This document shows positions 44,853 to 54,701 of a stretch of 64,000 bases of DNA, piece after piece. The stretch comes from Litoreibacter janthinus (GTDB lineage: Bacteria > Pseudomonadota > Alphaproteobacteria > Rhodobacterales > Rhodobacteraceae), in assembly GCF_900111945.1 (NCBI RefSeq), contig NZ_FOYO01000002.1:23202-87201 (forward strand), written 5' to 3'. Both the position numbers and the translations under genes were made by a program. Numbering within the stretch: position 1 is the stretch's first letter; the number at the start of each line of letters is the position of its first letter. The notes beneath the pieces were generated by a model. The model saw only the letters and a program-made list of their open reading frames with translations, searched no databases and was not told the origin of the DNA.

Positions 44853-46094
44853 ATGAGCACTGCACTAGCCACCCCTCGTCGAGAAATTGCTGCACGTAAC
44901 AAGCTTGTAGAACTGGCACCGATAGTTGAGCCATCCCCACCGCAGGTGCCTCGCACGACCCGAATGAAGCGTGGGAAACGGCGATATATTGGTCTGACCT
45001 TAAGCTTCATTCTTTGCGTTCTGATCCCCATTGCGGCCACGGTCTGGTACCTGAGCGAGCGTGCCGCAGATCAATACGCGTCCTCCGCAGCATTCGCGAT
45101 CCGGACCGAAGAAGCCTCGCTTGGCCTTGATTTGCTGAGCGGGTTTGCTGCCATGTCCGGTAGTAGTTCCAGCGACATCGACATTCTTGACAGGTTTCTG
45201 ATCAGTCAGGATCTTGTGACCAAGATCCAATCCAAACTGAACCTGCGCAAAGTCTGGTCGAAGCCGCGTAATGCAGATCCGGTGTTTTCATTTGATCCAG
45301 ATGGCACGATTGAGGACCTGACCACGTTCTGGCAGCGCATGGTTCGCGTGGACTACGATTCCAGCAGTGGTTTGATTGAGGTGGAGGCCAAGGCATTCTC
45401 AGAAGTCGAAGCGCGCCAAATTACTCAAGCCATTCTGGCGGAAAGCACGCATCTGATGAACCATCTTTCGGACGGGGCGCATCAAAGCATCATCAAGTCC
45501 GCCACCGAAGAATATGAACGCGCCAAATCACGGCTACGAGACGTACGGCTTGCCGTGTCGGCTTTGCGTGCCAAAACGGGAATGATGGATCCGGAAGCGG
45601 GGCTGAGCGGTGATCATGGTGTCGTTCAAAGTTTACAGGAAAGCCTTGCGAATGAGCTCGTCAAACTCGATTTGCTGCGCAGCAATCTAGGCGAGAGCGG
45701 ACAGCAGGCTCGCAATGCCAACGATATCAGAATTGAGCAAAACGAGATCAAGATCGATGTTCTCAGGAGCCGGATTGCCCAAGAGCGGCAAAAGTTCGAC
45801 GCGAATGACGGCGCCGGATACTCCGAGATCATCGCCAAGTTTGAAGAGCTGTTGGTGGAGCAGCGGTTCGCTGAGGAAGCATATGTTGCGACAACGGCGG
45901 CGCTTGATGCTGCTCGCGCTGAAGCGCGCCGGAGTTCCCGATATTTAGCGGTTTTTGTCCAGCCGACCGAAGCGGAACGGGCACTTTATCCGCGACGTGT
46001 GCTTATTAGCGTGCTCGTCGGGATGTTCACGCTGTTGCTGTGGGGCCTGTTGGCCTTGGTCTACTACAGCGTCCGTGATCGTAGGCCAGTCTAG
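44853..46094 (+). CDS. kpsE: Capsule export inner-membrane co-polymerase-type protein (set A)
   Basis: A 413-residue membrane-anchored periplasmic protein of the KpsE/CtrB/BexC (PCP-3) family that links the ABC exporter to the outer-membrane channel. A basic N-terminal stretch is followed by a membrane helix at about residues 46-67 (LSFILCVLIPIAATVWYL), a periplasmic domain with long coiled-coil segments (about 170-350), and a second helix near the C terminus (SVLVGMFTLLLWGLLALVYY). I chose the ATG at 44853; a GTG at 44814 with good spacing from AGAGG-like sequence is an alternative. It is followed 9 nt later by kpsT. Confidence 0.85.
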   Translation: MSTALATPRREIAARNKLVELAPIVEPSPPQVPRTTRMKRGKRRYIGLTLSFILCVLIPIAATVWYLSERAADQYASSAAFAIRTEEASLGLDLLSGFAAMSGSSSSDIDILDRFLISQDLVTKIQSKLNLRKVWSKPRNADPVFSFDPDGTIEDLTTFWQRMVRVDYDSSSGLIEVEAKAFSEVEARQITQAILAESTHLMNHLSDGAHQSIIKSATEEYERAKSRLRDVRLAVSALRAKTGMMDPEAGLSGDHGVVQSLQESLANELVKLDLLRSNLGESGQQARNANDIRIEQNEIKIDVLRSRIAQERQKFDANDGAGYSEIIAKFEELLVEQRFAEEAYVATTAALDAARAEARRSSRYLAVFVQPTEAERALYPRRVLISVLVGMFTLLLWGLLALVYYSVRDRRPV

Positions 46095-46103
46095 GCTATC
46101 GTG

Positions 46104-46784
46104 ATGGTCAAACTAGAAGACGTCTCCAAGAGCTTTCGTCAAAAAGGTCAGACCATTCCAATTGTTCTGAACGCGAGCTGCACGTTTCCGGGTCGCGATG
46201 CTGTTGGACTGCTGGGACGGAACGGAGCCGGAAAATCCACGTTGTTGCGCATGATCGCCGGACTGGAACAACCGGATACCGGGACGATCCGTATTGAAGG
46301 CAGGGTGTCATGGCCGGTTGGATTTCAGGGGAGCTTTCATCCCGACCTGAGTGGATTGGAGAACACGCGGTTTGTGGCGCGGCTGTATCGCATCGATACC
46401 AATTGGATGACGCATTTTGTAAGAGAATTCTCCGAACTTGGCGCACAGTTTAACCTTCCATTTCGGAGTTACTCGTCTGGAATGCGTGCGCGGCTTGCAT
46501 TCGCTGTCTCCATGGCAGTGCCATTCGATACCTATCTCATTGACGAGATCACGGCGGTCGGTGACGCAGCATTTAGAAACAAGTGTGAACGCACCTTGAC
46601 CGACCGGCTAGACACGAGCGGGGCGATAATTGTGACGCATTCGATGGAGTTCCTGCGCCGGACCTGTCGGTCTGGTGTCGTTCTGGATGGCGGGGCATTC
46701 TTATACTTCAAGAAAATTGAGGACGCGATTGCGCACCATCTGGAGCGAATGAAAACCGTGGAGCGAGGTCGTTATTGCGTATGA
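46104..46784 (+). CDS. kpsT: Polysaccharide ABC-2 export ATPase (set A)
   Basis: A 226-residue ATPase of the KpsT/Wzt family. Seen: Walker A GRNGAGKSTLLRMIAG, the family block GFQGSFHPDLSGLENTRFVA, the degenerate signature YSSGMRARLAFAVSMA and Walker B TYLIDEITAVGD, which is typical of the KpsT branch. It has no C-terminal carbohydrate-binding extension as in Wzt. The ATG at 46104 is preferred to the GTG 3 nt upstream. The end overlaps the next glycosyltransferase by 4 nt. Confidence 0.88.
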   Translation: MVKLEDVSKSFRQKGQTIPIVLNASCTFPGRDAVGLLGRNGAGKSTLLRMIAGLEQPDTGTIRIEGRVSWPVGFQGSFHPDLSGLENTRFVARLYRIDTNWMTHFVREFSELGAQFNLPFRSYSSGMRARLAFAVSMAVPFDTYLIDEITAVGDAAFRNKCERTLTDRLDTSGAIIVTHSMEFLRRTCRSGVVLDGGAFLYFKKIEDAIAHHLERMKTVERGRYCV

Positions 46785-47701
46785 ACTGCTCCACAAATAC
46801 GCAGATCCATGTTGCTCTCATTGCGTACAACGGGGCGAGATTTCTCCCTGCGCAACTCGAGAGCCTTAGCGCTCAATCGCATCAACCGGCGTCCGTTTGG
46901 ATATCCGACGATGGTTCTGTCGATCATACGCTAGAACTGGTTAACGCGTTTCAGAAAGCTGCGCGGTTCCCGGTCTATGTGAGGCAGGGCCCAAAGCAGG
47001 GTGCGGCAGCGAACATGGCTGAACTTGTCCACCAAATGCCGGGCGGGGCTATCGCTACTTGTGATCAGGATGACGTCTGGCGGCCTGACCGGCTGATGTG
47101 GGCGGCTGCGCATTTTGGAAATAGCTCCAGCAAAAAACCCATGGTTCATGTTTGCGCCCGCGCACCAGTTCTTTGGCGGCGGACAGCGCCCCCGCGACCC
47201 AGTTTTGCCAACGCTCTGGCCGAAAACGCTGCGCCGGGTAATTCAGTGGTTTTCAATGCTGAAGCCGTCAGGGTGTTGCAGGGGCAATCGCTGACCTCAG
47301 CACGCTACGCCCCCTTTTTTGATTGGTGGGCATTTCAGTTGGTGTTGGGGGTAGGCGGGCTGGTGTCGCTTGATCCGCGACGCGGCCTCTTCTATCGCGC
47401 ACATACCAAGAATGTTCTAGGGCCGCGCTACAGTTACAACGGATTGGTGTCACGCGCGCGCAACCTCGCCAATGGAACATATGCCAACTGGGTTTTGGCT
47501 CAGGCCGAAGCATTGTCACGCGCCTCTCACGTCCTGTTGCCAGAACACCGTTCAACCTTGGCCGAATTTCTGGCTCTTGCTAGGGATGGTCTGTGGCACA
47601 GCTCAGTGCGCCGGAGATCGCAGATTGAACAGCTGTGCCTCCGTGCGGCTTGGAGATGGAACAGGCCGAATCCTCGCGAGGTTAACCAGAGATTCACTTA
47701 G
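46781..47701 (+). CDS. GT2-family glycosyltransferase, probably rhamnosyltransferase
   Basis: A 306-residue cytoplasmic enzyme with a GT-A fold. Seen: VALIAYNGARFLPAQLESL, SDDGSVDHT and the DxD region ATCDQDDVWRPDRL. The QDDVW form is typical of dTDP-rhamnose-using family-2 transferases, and the rfbCBDA operon is nearby, so L-rhamnose is the likely donor. Residues after about 200 are less conserved. Start at the ATG overlapping the kpsT stop; a TTG 6 nt upstream is possible. Confidence 0.8.
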   Translation: MNCSTNTQIHVALIAYNGARFLPAQLESLSAQSHQPASVWISDDGSVDHTLELVNAFQKAARFPVYVRQGPKQGAAANMAELVHQMPGGAIATCDQDDVWRPDRLMWAAAHFGNSSSKKPMVHVCARAPVLWRRTAPPRPSFANALAENAAPGNSVVFNAEAVRVLQGQSLTSARYAPFFDWWAFQLVLGVGGLVSLDPRRGLFYRAHTKNVLGPRYSYNGLVSRARNLANGTYANWVLAQAEALSRASHVLLPEHRSTLAEFLALARDGLWHSSVRRRSQIEQLCLRAAWRWNRPNPREVNQRFT

Positions 47702-47743
47702 GGCAGGTCATTGTGTCTCCAAAGGAAGGGTCGAGGAAACGCA

Positions 47744-50239
47744 GTGCTACGCCGTTTGAAATATCTCTTTGAATGCTACGTCGCCGCGAAAGATTTGTGT
47801 CGCAGATCTGGCGGCCCGCTTATGGCGGAAGACGGCCGGTTGCTAGGTTATATCGACATCATTCAAGTGGTCGGGCGCAGGCTTGTTATCCAAGGCTGGA
47901 GCACGTGCCCCAAAGTGCACCTGTCCCTTGGTGATAGTCGCGAAGAGACAGTGCCGAATATTGATAGAGCCGATCTTGCACAGCATGCAACACCCGGCCA
48001 AGGAGAGGCTTTGGGTTTTGCGCTGGCTGTGCCCTACCAAGAAGGGCCGTTCACTTTAACGCTGGGCATGGCAAAGGTGCGGTACAGTTTTGAGAGGCCG
48101 AGCTTTCCGTCCGCCTTAGTCCGGCGGGCAAGATACAGGTGGCTCCCGTCTTTCGCCCTCAGAGTGCTGCGTGTTCTCCCGCATGTCGCGGTATGGTATG
48201 TTGCGAGGAAGAACAGCGCGCGGGATCGAATTAGGGCCGCATTCAGTGTTCAGCCAGAGGCAAATATTGGGGCACTCAGGTTTGAAAAATTGCCGAGATC
48301 AGAGCCTAAGCCTGTGCCGCTCACGATCATTCTGCCGGTTTTTAATGCGTTTGATCTGCTTAAAGAATCGTTGGTTCGGGTCACAAACAACACCGATTGC
48401 CCGTGGCATCTAATTATTGTCGAGGATTGCTCTACAGATCGCCGCGTTAGGCCGTATCTGCGCAAATGGAGAAGTGATCATAATAGGGCCTTTCCAGCTC
48501 AAATTACGCTGATTGAGAACCCTTCAAATCTTGGTTTCATCAGGTCGGTAAATCGTGCGCTGGTGCTTGCAAGGAAGCGCGGGCATCACGTCGTTCTTCT
48601 GAATTCAGATGCACTTGTACCACAAGGCTGGGCATCTCGTTTGCTCGCTCCGATCGTCGCAGATGACAGCGTCGCCAGTGTCACGCCGCTGTCCAATGAT
48701 GCCGAGATATTCTCTGTCCCGGTGATGTGCCAAAAAGCCGTTCTTGCGCCCGGCCAATGCGATGAAATCGATGCTGTCGCGCGCAGATTGCCTATTGGTT
48801 CAAAAGGGTCAGATGCGCCTACGGGCGTCGGCTTTTGCATGGCGCTTAATCAGAAATTCTTGGAGAAATTGCCGCAACTGGATCCGAGCTTCGGGCGCGG
48901 ATACGGAGAAGAAGTCGATTGGTGTCAAAAGGCGCGGGCTCTTGGTGGGCGTCACTTGGTACAGCCACGGCTGTTTGTCGAACATCGCGGGGGTTCATCG
49001 TTTGGTGCGGATGCGAAAAGCACGCTTATCACGCGGAACAATGCCCGGATCTCGGTGCGCTATCCCAACTATAACTCCGACGTTCAAGCCTACATCCGAG
49101 ACGATCCATTGCGAACAGCGCGGCTTGCATTGGGATTGGCCTATGTTGCTCAGGCCATGAAGGGGGAGGTGGCGTTGTATCTGGCCCACTGCTGGGGTGG
49201 CGGCGCCGAGTATTATCTTCAGAATAGAATTTCCGCTGACTGTGCCGAGAAAGGCGGGGCGATTGTGCTGCGTGTTGGTGGACCCCGTCGCTGGCATTTA
49301 GAACTGCACACCCCACTTGGGCTGACACACGGCGGGTGCGAAGATGTTGAGATAATCGAACAGCTTTTGAGCACTGTTGAGAAGTTGCGTGTAATTTACT
49401 CCTGCGCCGTCGGTGATCCTCGGCCACACGAGATTCCAGACGTTCTTGTTCGTTTAGCGCGGGGGCGTCCGATTGATGTTCTGTTCCACGACTACTTTCC
49501 GTTGTCTCCCTCCTATCACTTGCTCGACCAATCTTCCGAATTTCACGGCATACCCGACACATCTTCCGAAGATCAGGCGCATCAGTTTTCATCGATGGGC
49601 GGGCAAAATGCTGTTCCTCTACGCGGCTGGCGCGCCGAATGGGATAAGCTACTTCTTCAATCAGATAGGTGCGTTGCCTTTTCGAATGCGAGTGCTGACC
49701 TGATCGGAAAAGCTGTGCCGCACCTTGCGTCGAAGATCGTCGTTCAACCACATCAATTGCATCACCCGATACCAAGCCTCCGCTTTTCTGGCGGTGCAGG
49801 AAAAAGCATCGGCATCCTCGGGAACATCAATGCCCACAAAGGGGCTCAGATTGTAACGGACCTAGCTAGGAAGCGCCGCGAAACAGGGCAGGGGCCGGTT
49901 GTGCTTATTGGCGAACTTGATCCGGCTTACACGTCTCCAAGTGGCTTGGTTGTCCACGGGCGTTATGCACTTTCCGAAATGGAAGCTCTTGTGAAACGCT
50001 ACGGGATTGGAGCATGGGTGATCCCCTCGATCTGGCCGGAGACGTTTTCCTATACGACCCACGAAGCGCTTGCGACCGGACTGCCAGTTTTCGTCTTTGA
50101 CCTTGGGGCCCAAGCCGAAGCCGCGGCTCGGGCTTCCAATGGGCAAGTTGTTCCATTCGGCCCGTCAGAGCGTCGTGCAGATGATCTTTTTGACGCGATC
50201 CTCGCCGCCCACGTCTTAAGGGGTAAGGCTGTTGCATAG
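47744..50239 (+). CDS. Two-domain glycosyltransferase (GT2 + GT4-like)
   Basis: A long polypeptide (831 residues from the GTG at 47744) with two transferase domains. Approximate parts: an N-terminal beta-rich module (1-170, [19 protein letters not shown]), a GT2 domain (185-430) with [37 protein letters not shown] (DxD-type) and [14 protein letters not shown], and a C-terminal GT-B region (460-830) with [15 protein letters not shown] and [22 protein letters not shown] chose GTG 47744 because of the GAGG just upstream; ATG 47822 or TTG 47711 are alternatives. It probably adds two successive sugars to the repeat unit; donors are not decided by sequence. Confidence 0.8.
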   Translation: MLRRLKYLFECYVAAKDLCRRSGGPLMAEDGRLLGYIDIIQVVGRRLVIQGWSTCPKVHLSLGDSREETVPNIDRADLAQHATPGQGEALGFALAVPYQEGPFTLTLGMAKVRYSFERPSFPSALVRRARYRWLPSFALRVLRVLPHVAVWYVARKNSARDRIRAAFSVQPEANIGALRFEKLPRSEPKPVPLTIILPVFNAFDLLKESLVRVTNNTDCPWHLIIVEDCSTDRRVRPYLRKWRSDHNRAFPAQITLIENPSNLGFIRSVNRALVLARKRGHHVVLLNSDALVPQGWASRLLAPIVADDSVASVTPLSNDAEIFSVPVMCQKAVLAPGQCDEIDAVARRLPIGSKGSDAPTGVGFCMALNQKFLEKLPQLDPSFGRGYGEEVDWCQKARALGGRHLVQPRLFVEHRGGSSFGADAKSTLITRNNARISVRYPNYNSDVQAYIRDDPLRTARLALGLAYVAQAMKGEVALYLAHCWGGGAEYYLQNRISADCAEKGGAIVLRVGGPRRWHLELHTPLGLTHGGCEDVEIIEQLLSTVEKLRVIYSCAVGDPRPHEIPDVLVRLARGRPIDVLFHDYFPLSPSYHLLDQSSEFHGIPDTSSEDQAHQFSSMGGQNAVPLRGWRAEWDKLLLQSDRCVAFSNASADLIGKAVPHLASKIVVQPHQLHHPIPSLRFSGGAGKSIGILGNINAHKGAQIVTDLARKRRETGQGPVVLIGELDPAYTSPSGLVVHGRYALSEMEALVKRYGIGAWVIPSIWPETFSYTTHEALATGLPVFVFDLGAQAEAAARASNGQVVPFGPSERRADDLFDAILAAHVLRGKAVA

Positions 50240-50978
50240 GCGCGCCATCCCAATCCAAGATATGAAGCGTCGCGGTGTCGAAGTGCTAAACCGCGCGGGC
50301 GGCGTCGTGATGATGCCGCCCAAGTTTAAGTTGGAAGCTCCGTGCAGCCTCAAGTGGGTGGATTACGAGCATTCCTTGGAACTTGGCGCCTTCTCCTATC
50401 ATGTGTCCGGCTATGCCTTCGCGAGCCGTATCGGGCGATATTGCTCCTTTGGCGAGAATGTTCAGATTGGACGCCAAAACCACCCGACAGGTTGGGCTTC
50501 TACGAGTCCGGCCTTCTACCTCCAAAGCCAACTCTTCAATGTTGGAACCGTATTCGAGCATTCGGATGACTATCATGGATTTCTGCCAGCTCCACGTTCC
50601 ACGCCGACCCAGGTTCAGGTTACTCAGATCGGCAATGACGTCTGGATAGGCCACGGTGCGCTGATCTGTGCTGGCGTGAACGTTGGCGACGGTGCGGTGG
50701 TGGCTGCGCATTCGGTCGTCAGTCGAGATGTGCCGCCTTATACGGTTGTTGCTGGCAATCCAGCTGTCATCAAGAAGCACCGGTTCGCACCGGAGTGGAT
50801 CTCGCCAATGCTCAGGTTGAAATGGTGGAGATACGCGCCTTGGCAACTGCGCCATCTTGATATCAGTGACGTGAAAGCGTTTGTCGCGGGCGTTTCCGAA
50901 ATGCGCGATACCGCGCCTTACACCGCTGATATAGTTTCCGATGCGGAATTTAGCGGTAATGCGATGTCGGGCCAATAG
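50232..50978 (+). CDS. Hexapeptide-repeat O-acetyltransferase (CatB/XAT-like)
   Basis: A 248-residue left-handed beta-helix acetyltransferase that would use acetyl-CoA to O-acetylate the polysaccharide. Seen: [29 protein letters not shown] (the His of the XAT/CatB active site), [20 protein letters not shown] and [14 protein letters not shown] at the C-terminal edge. I chose the TTG at 50232, which follows a good AAGGGG site and overlaps the preceding gene by 8 nt; the first ATG is at 50262. The product may be a decoration enzyme for the repeat unit. Confidence 0.82.
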   Translation: MHRRAIPIQDMKRRGVEVLNRAGGVVMMPPKFKLEAPCSLKWVDYEHSLELGAFSYHVSGYAFASRIGRYCSFGENVQIGRQNHPTGWASTSPAFYLQSQLFNVGTVFEHSDDYHGFLPAPRSTPTQVQVTQIGNDVWIGHGALICAGVNVGDGAVVAAHSVVSRDVPPYTVVAGNPAVIKKHRFAPEWISPMLRLKWWRYAPWQLRHLDISDVKAFVAGVSEMRDTAPYTADIVSDAEFSGNAMSGQ

Positions 50979-51000
50979 GCGGACAAAGCGCAAGCGCCTG

Positions 51001-51780
51001 TTAGTCCAACGACTGGCGCAACTCCGCAAGGAACCGTCGACGGAACACGTCGTTCTGCTTTGTCGCTTGCCGAGCAATATGAGGCGGCCCTGCTGTCCAG
51101 CCGCTTAGGTCAGTGTTAAGGAAGCTGGCGATATCGGCAATTACGCTTTCGGGGCTTTCAACGAGCTCCTCATAGGTGACGTGCAAACGCCGAAGAGACG
51201 CCGCATCGCACAGAATGCGCACGATCTGTTCCGACAGCAAACTCGATTGAACGAGTGAGCGGAGCTGCATCGGACGGTATTGCGGGCGAACGTCTGAGCG
51301 TGCAGCTTGCGCACTGGTCCATTGCTTCGTTTGGTCCGCAATCATCAAGGAGATTGCTTGGCCTATGGTATCGCTGCGGGTCATATGAATGACGTGGACG
51401 CCACTGAACATTCTATCGATCCTGCAACGAAACAGCATCGCAAGCTGATCCCACGACGTCTTGAAACCATAGATTTGTCCGGCTTCGATCGGTGCTTCGC
51501 AGAGGTGAAGGATATAGTCAGGAAACGACCGCAAACCATGCGCTGCGCAGGTTTTTATCACGGTATCAAAGTTCAACTGCTCATGAAATCCACCAAACGC
51601 AGGCGTGTCCCTAAGATAGCCCGCCAACAGGTTCGAGCCGCAGCGGTTCGAGAATGCAAGGCAGACTAACGGAACGTCAAAAACCGGAGCATCTTCAACG
51701 TAGTGCAACCCGGCGCCAAACTGGCGCGTAAGCTGCTTTTCGTGAATGCCTGGTTCCGAGAGTAGATCAAAGATAGACAT
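51001..51780 (-). CDS. Sulfotransferase (Stf0-like)
   Basis: A 259-residue PAPS-dependent sulfotransferase similar to Stf0. Seen: the 5'-phosphate-binding loop CLAFSNRCGSNLLAGYL (normally xxRSGSTLL), the 3'-phosphate part HMTRSDTIGQAISLM, and YEELVESPESVIADI near the C terminus, standard for the family. It is co-oriented with the RTX protein gene upstream (gap 20 nt) and convergent with the acetyltransferase. In a polysaccharide locus the likely acceptor is a sugar of the exported polymer, so the product may be a sulfated exopolysaccharide. Confidence 0.82.
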   Translation of the reverse strand: MSIFDLLSEPGIHEKQLTRQFGAGLHYVEDAPVFDVPLVCLAFSNRCGSNLLAGYLRDTPAFGGFHEQLNFDTVIKTCAAHGLRSFPDYILHLCEAPIEAGQIYGFKTSWDQLAMLFRCRIDRMFSGVHVIHMTRSDTIGQAISLMIADQTKQWTSAQAARSDVRPQYRPMQLRSLVQSSLLSEQIVRILCDAASLRRLHVTYEELVESPESVIADIASFLNTDLSGWTAGPPHIARQATKQNDVFRRRFLAELRQSLD

Positions 51781-51800
51781 GGTCGGAACTTAAGGCGCGA

Positions 51801-54473
51801 TCAGTTAATTATGTCGTAAGAGACTTCCAAAGTGACTGCTCCAAAGACCTCCAAAATGTTCTCCCCACCAAAGTCAAACTGGACGCCACCAGCGACGATA
51901 TGACCGAAACTACTTAGCGGCTGTCCTTCGAGCATGCCTGCATCTATGCGTAGGGTATCCCCGTCAGCCGCCACAAAATCCATCACGCTGTCGTTCCCTC
52001 CGGTGAACAGAAAGACATCTGCACCGTCGCCGCCATAAAGGGTGTCGTTGCCGTCCCCGCCATCCAGAATATCCGCGCCATCGCGGCCGAATAATACGTC
52101 ATCGCCACTCCGGCCGATCAGCATGTTGTCATTGTGGTCGCCTCGCAGATTGTCGCTTGCGTAGCCACCCGCCAAGTCCTCAATGCTGTCATATGTGTCG
52201 CCGACGGCAATTCCGGTCGAAAGCGAAGGTATCATTAGATCAACCCTGATCCCGACAGCGCTTTCCCGGTAGTCTGCCCGGTCACGTCCTGCGCCGCCAA
52301 AATGGGCGTCCGCATCTGCGCCACCCATGAGGACGTCATCACCATCGCCACCATATAAAGTGTCGTTCCCCCACCGACCGAAGAGCCAATCGTTTCCGTC
52401 GAGGCCGTGGATGACGTTGGCTCCAGTTGTACCGCGCAAGTTGTCATCGAAGGCTCCACCTGAAAAATTCTCGATGGCAATGTAGCGATCCCCGAAGGCC
52501 TCACCGAGATTAAGGTAGAGGTGCCTCGGGTCGACTCGAACACCCTGTGTGGCGTTGGCGTAATCCGCAGTATCTGTTCCACCCCCTCCGGCGAGGGTAT
52601 CAGCCCCCAACCCACCGTTGAGCCAGTCATCCCCATCTCCACCAGCTAATACGTCATCACCACCCAGACCAAATAGGACGTCATCGCCGCCCCAGCCGAT
52701 GAGCTGATTGGCGAAGCCATCGCCTGTCAGATGGTCATCGAATTCCGACCCGCCGATGTTTTCGATGGCAGTTAGAGAGTATCCAGCAGCCGCGCCCCCA
52801 TTTTCACCGGCAGACGCGAGATTGACGACGACAGCCGTCGCAGAGTCAAAAAACGCAACCTCGTCAATCCCGCTGCCACCATCGAACTGGTCAATTCCAG
52901 CGCTGTAGAGGAAAATATCGTCGCCGGACAAACCGCGCATAACGTCGTCGCCTGAGGTGCCTTCCAGAATGTCGTCGTCTTCGGTGCCCAACACGATTCC
53001 TTCAATCGCAGCGGAGTTGTCTCCTGCATGTAGGCTCGCTGCAGTATGATTGAGGGTGAAGACATCTTGCGTGGCGAAATCAGACTGCGTGAGTGCACGA
53101 CCGTCATTCGAGAGAACGGTTAGACTTTCGCTTCCAAATTCGATCCTGATGCCGTTGGACAATGGGGTAAAGGTTAAGGCCTCCATGGAATAGACCTGCC
53201 CCCATCGGGAAAGATCCAGTTTATCCACGCCCACCTGGAAATCACTTATAAGATCCGGCTGACCGTCAGCGGTGAGTGCAAACAGATCAGCGCCTGCGTC
53301 GCCAGTCAGATCGTCGGACCCGGCACCGTCTAGAATGATGTCGTCAAGAACCCCGCCTGACACCGCACCCCCCCCAGACCCCGCTTGCACGATGTCGCCC
53401 AAGGACGAAATGTCGTAAGTGAAGTACGAGAAAGCCCCATTGCCTTGCCCGTATGCAAACAGGCGAAGCTGGTCACCGTCGATGGACATTCCGATGTCGG
53501 TGACATCTTCCAGTTGATTGATCTCTGTTTGGGCAAGGGACGAAAGATGCTGAAGGGTGCCGTCGGGCAACAGCATCAAAAGCGTCAGCCCGTCGTCCAT
53601 GCCTCCAACGAGCACAAAAGCCTTGTTGCCTGTCACCAGTGTCTCGACCTTACTCACGGACTGAAATCTGGTGAACTGGTTGTCGTTGATGTGATCCGTG
53701 AGGGTCATTTGACCGTCCGCTGCCAACTGCAGCACAGACAGTGACGAGGTTTGCGTTGCGGCCAAGACCGCGAAGGTTTCTCCGTCTAGATCAACGATCT
53801 TTATGTCAGAGGGCCCGTTGATGCCCAGCCCGTCGACAGCTCCTCGACTATCGGTTTGCGTCAAGCTGCCATCAGGGGCGAGCGTGAAACTTGTCAGGCT
53901 ATCTTGTGTGGCAGAGGCGACCAGCACCAAAGGTTGACCCGCGACAGTTGCGGTCGCGATCGCCGAAATGTCGCCCGCGTCATCTGACTCAGGCAATGTT
54001 GCAAGGATCTGCATCTGTCCCGCCGCCGACACAATGAAACTGGTCAACTTGCCGGAGGCTTCATGACTGGCAATAAACATCTGGGTGCCGCCTGTCTCGA
54101 TGGTTGCAATGTCGCTGAACGCTTGTCCAAGACTGCCCTCCAGCGTCACAGGTGGCGCGAGCGTTCCGTCAGCGCCAATGGCGTAGGTTTGAACCGCGCT
54201 ATACCCATCTGACAGGCTGAAGAGTGTAGGGACGCCATTGAGTGTCATCTGCCGAAAGACAGCGCCGCTGTAGTCCAGCGCTCCGCCGGTAGCGATCAAG
54301 GTTTGAACCGCAAGCCCCGAGGTTGGAGAGATGCTGATCCTCTGCGCCACACCGCTATTAGCGTCGAGCGCGATGATGCTGTCGCCTAACGCCGTTTCGA
54401 CAACGGTTATGCCGGACAATGGCGCGTCGCCATCTGTCACAGTGATTACGTCTCTGAGTTGAATCGACGTCAT
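51801..54473 (-). CDS. Secreted RTX calcium-binding protein with N-terminal beta-propeller
   Basis: An 890-residue acidic protein, Cys-poor and without an N-terminal signal, as expected for type I secretion. Residues about 1-400 carry repeated four-stranded blades of the type TSFTLAPDGSLTQTDSRGAV and QTYAIGADGTLAPPVTLEG, resembling a YVTN/lactonase-like seven-bladed propeller. Residues about 410-860 contain several blocks of RTX nonapeptides (GGDGDDWLNGGLGADTL, YGGDGDDVLMGG), and the C-terminal 60 residues hold the usual export signal region (SVMDFVAADGDTLRI). I chose ATG 54473, which has a GGGGG site 5 nt upstream; an in-frame ATG at 54587 lacks one. No HlyB/HlyD genes are in the window. Confidence 0.85.
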   Translation of the reverse strand: MTSIQLRDVITVTDGDAPLSGITVVETALGDSIIALDANSGVAQRISISPTSGLAVQTLIATGGALDYSGAVFRQMTLNGVPTLFSLSDGYSAVQTYAIGADGTLAPPVTLEGSLGQAFSDIATIETGGTQMFIASHEASGKLTSFIVSAAGQMQILATLPESDDAGDISAIATATVAGQPLVLVASATQDSLTSFTLAPDGSLTQTDSRGAVDGLGINGPSDIKIVDLDGETFAVLAATQTSSLSVLQLAADGQMTLTDHINDNQFTRFQSVSKVETLVTGNKAFVLVGGMDDGLTLLMLLPDGTLQHLSSLAQTEINQLEDVTDIGMSIDGDQLRLFAYGQGNGAFSYFTYDISSLGDIVQAGSGGGAVSGGVLDDIILDGAGSDDLTGDAGADLFALTADGQPDLISDFQVGVDKLDLSRWGQVYSMEALTFTPLSNGIRIEFGSESLTVLSNDGRALTQSDFATQDVFTLNHTAASLHAGDNSAAIEGIVLGTEDDDILEGTSGDDVMRGLSGDDIFLYSAGIDQFDGGSGIDEVAFFDSATAVVVNLASAGENGGAAAGYSLTAIENIGGSEFDDHLTGDGFANQLIGWGGDDVLFGLGGDDVLAGGDGDDWLNGGLGADTLAGGGGTDTADYANATQGVRVDPRHLYLNLGEAFGDRYIAIENFSGGAFDDNLRGTTGANVIHGLDGNDWLFGRWGNDTLYGGDGDDVLMGGADADAHFGGAGRDRADYRESAVGIRVDLMIPSLSTGIAVGDTYDSIEDLAGGYASDNLRGDHNDNMLIGRSGDDVLFGRDGADILDGGDGNDTLYGGDGADVFLFTGGNDSVMDFVAADGDTLRIDAGMLEGQPLSSFGHIVAGGVQFDFGGENILEVFGAVTLEVSYDIIN

Positions 54474-54571
54474 GTGAACCCCCAGTTCTACCTTGGTCAC
54501 GTTTTGCAATTCGGAGGCTCTTGGGTTGGGGCGGCTTGTGGCGAAGGCGTGGCATTTCACGCTGACTTTCC

Positions 54572-54593
54572 AAAAATTATTGATCAAATTTTT
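54572..54593. promoter_or_regulatory. AT-rich palindrome between the RTX and sugar-transferase genes
   Basis: AAAAATT-N8-AATTTTT is a perfect 7-bp-arm inverted repeat in the 228-bp divergent region (54474-54701). It is a candidate regulator-binding site for co-control of the secreted RTX protein and the sugar transferase. The flanking sequence is much less AT-rich. Confidence 0.35.
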
Positions 54594-54701
54594 CGACTTC
54601 GTCCAACTCGCTCAAATTTTACGGATTGGGCGCGGGCAGCGATAAGGGGGATTTAAGAGTGACGTTGCAGTGTGAACGCTCGCATTGTTTGGGAGATTCA
54701 A

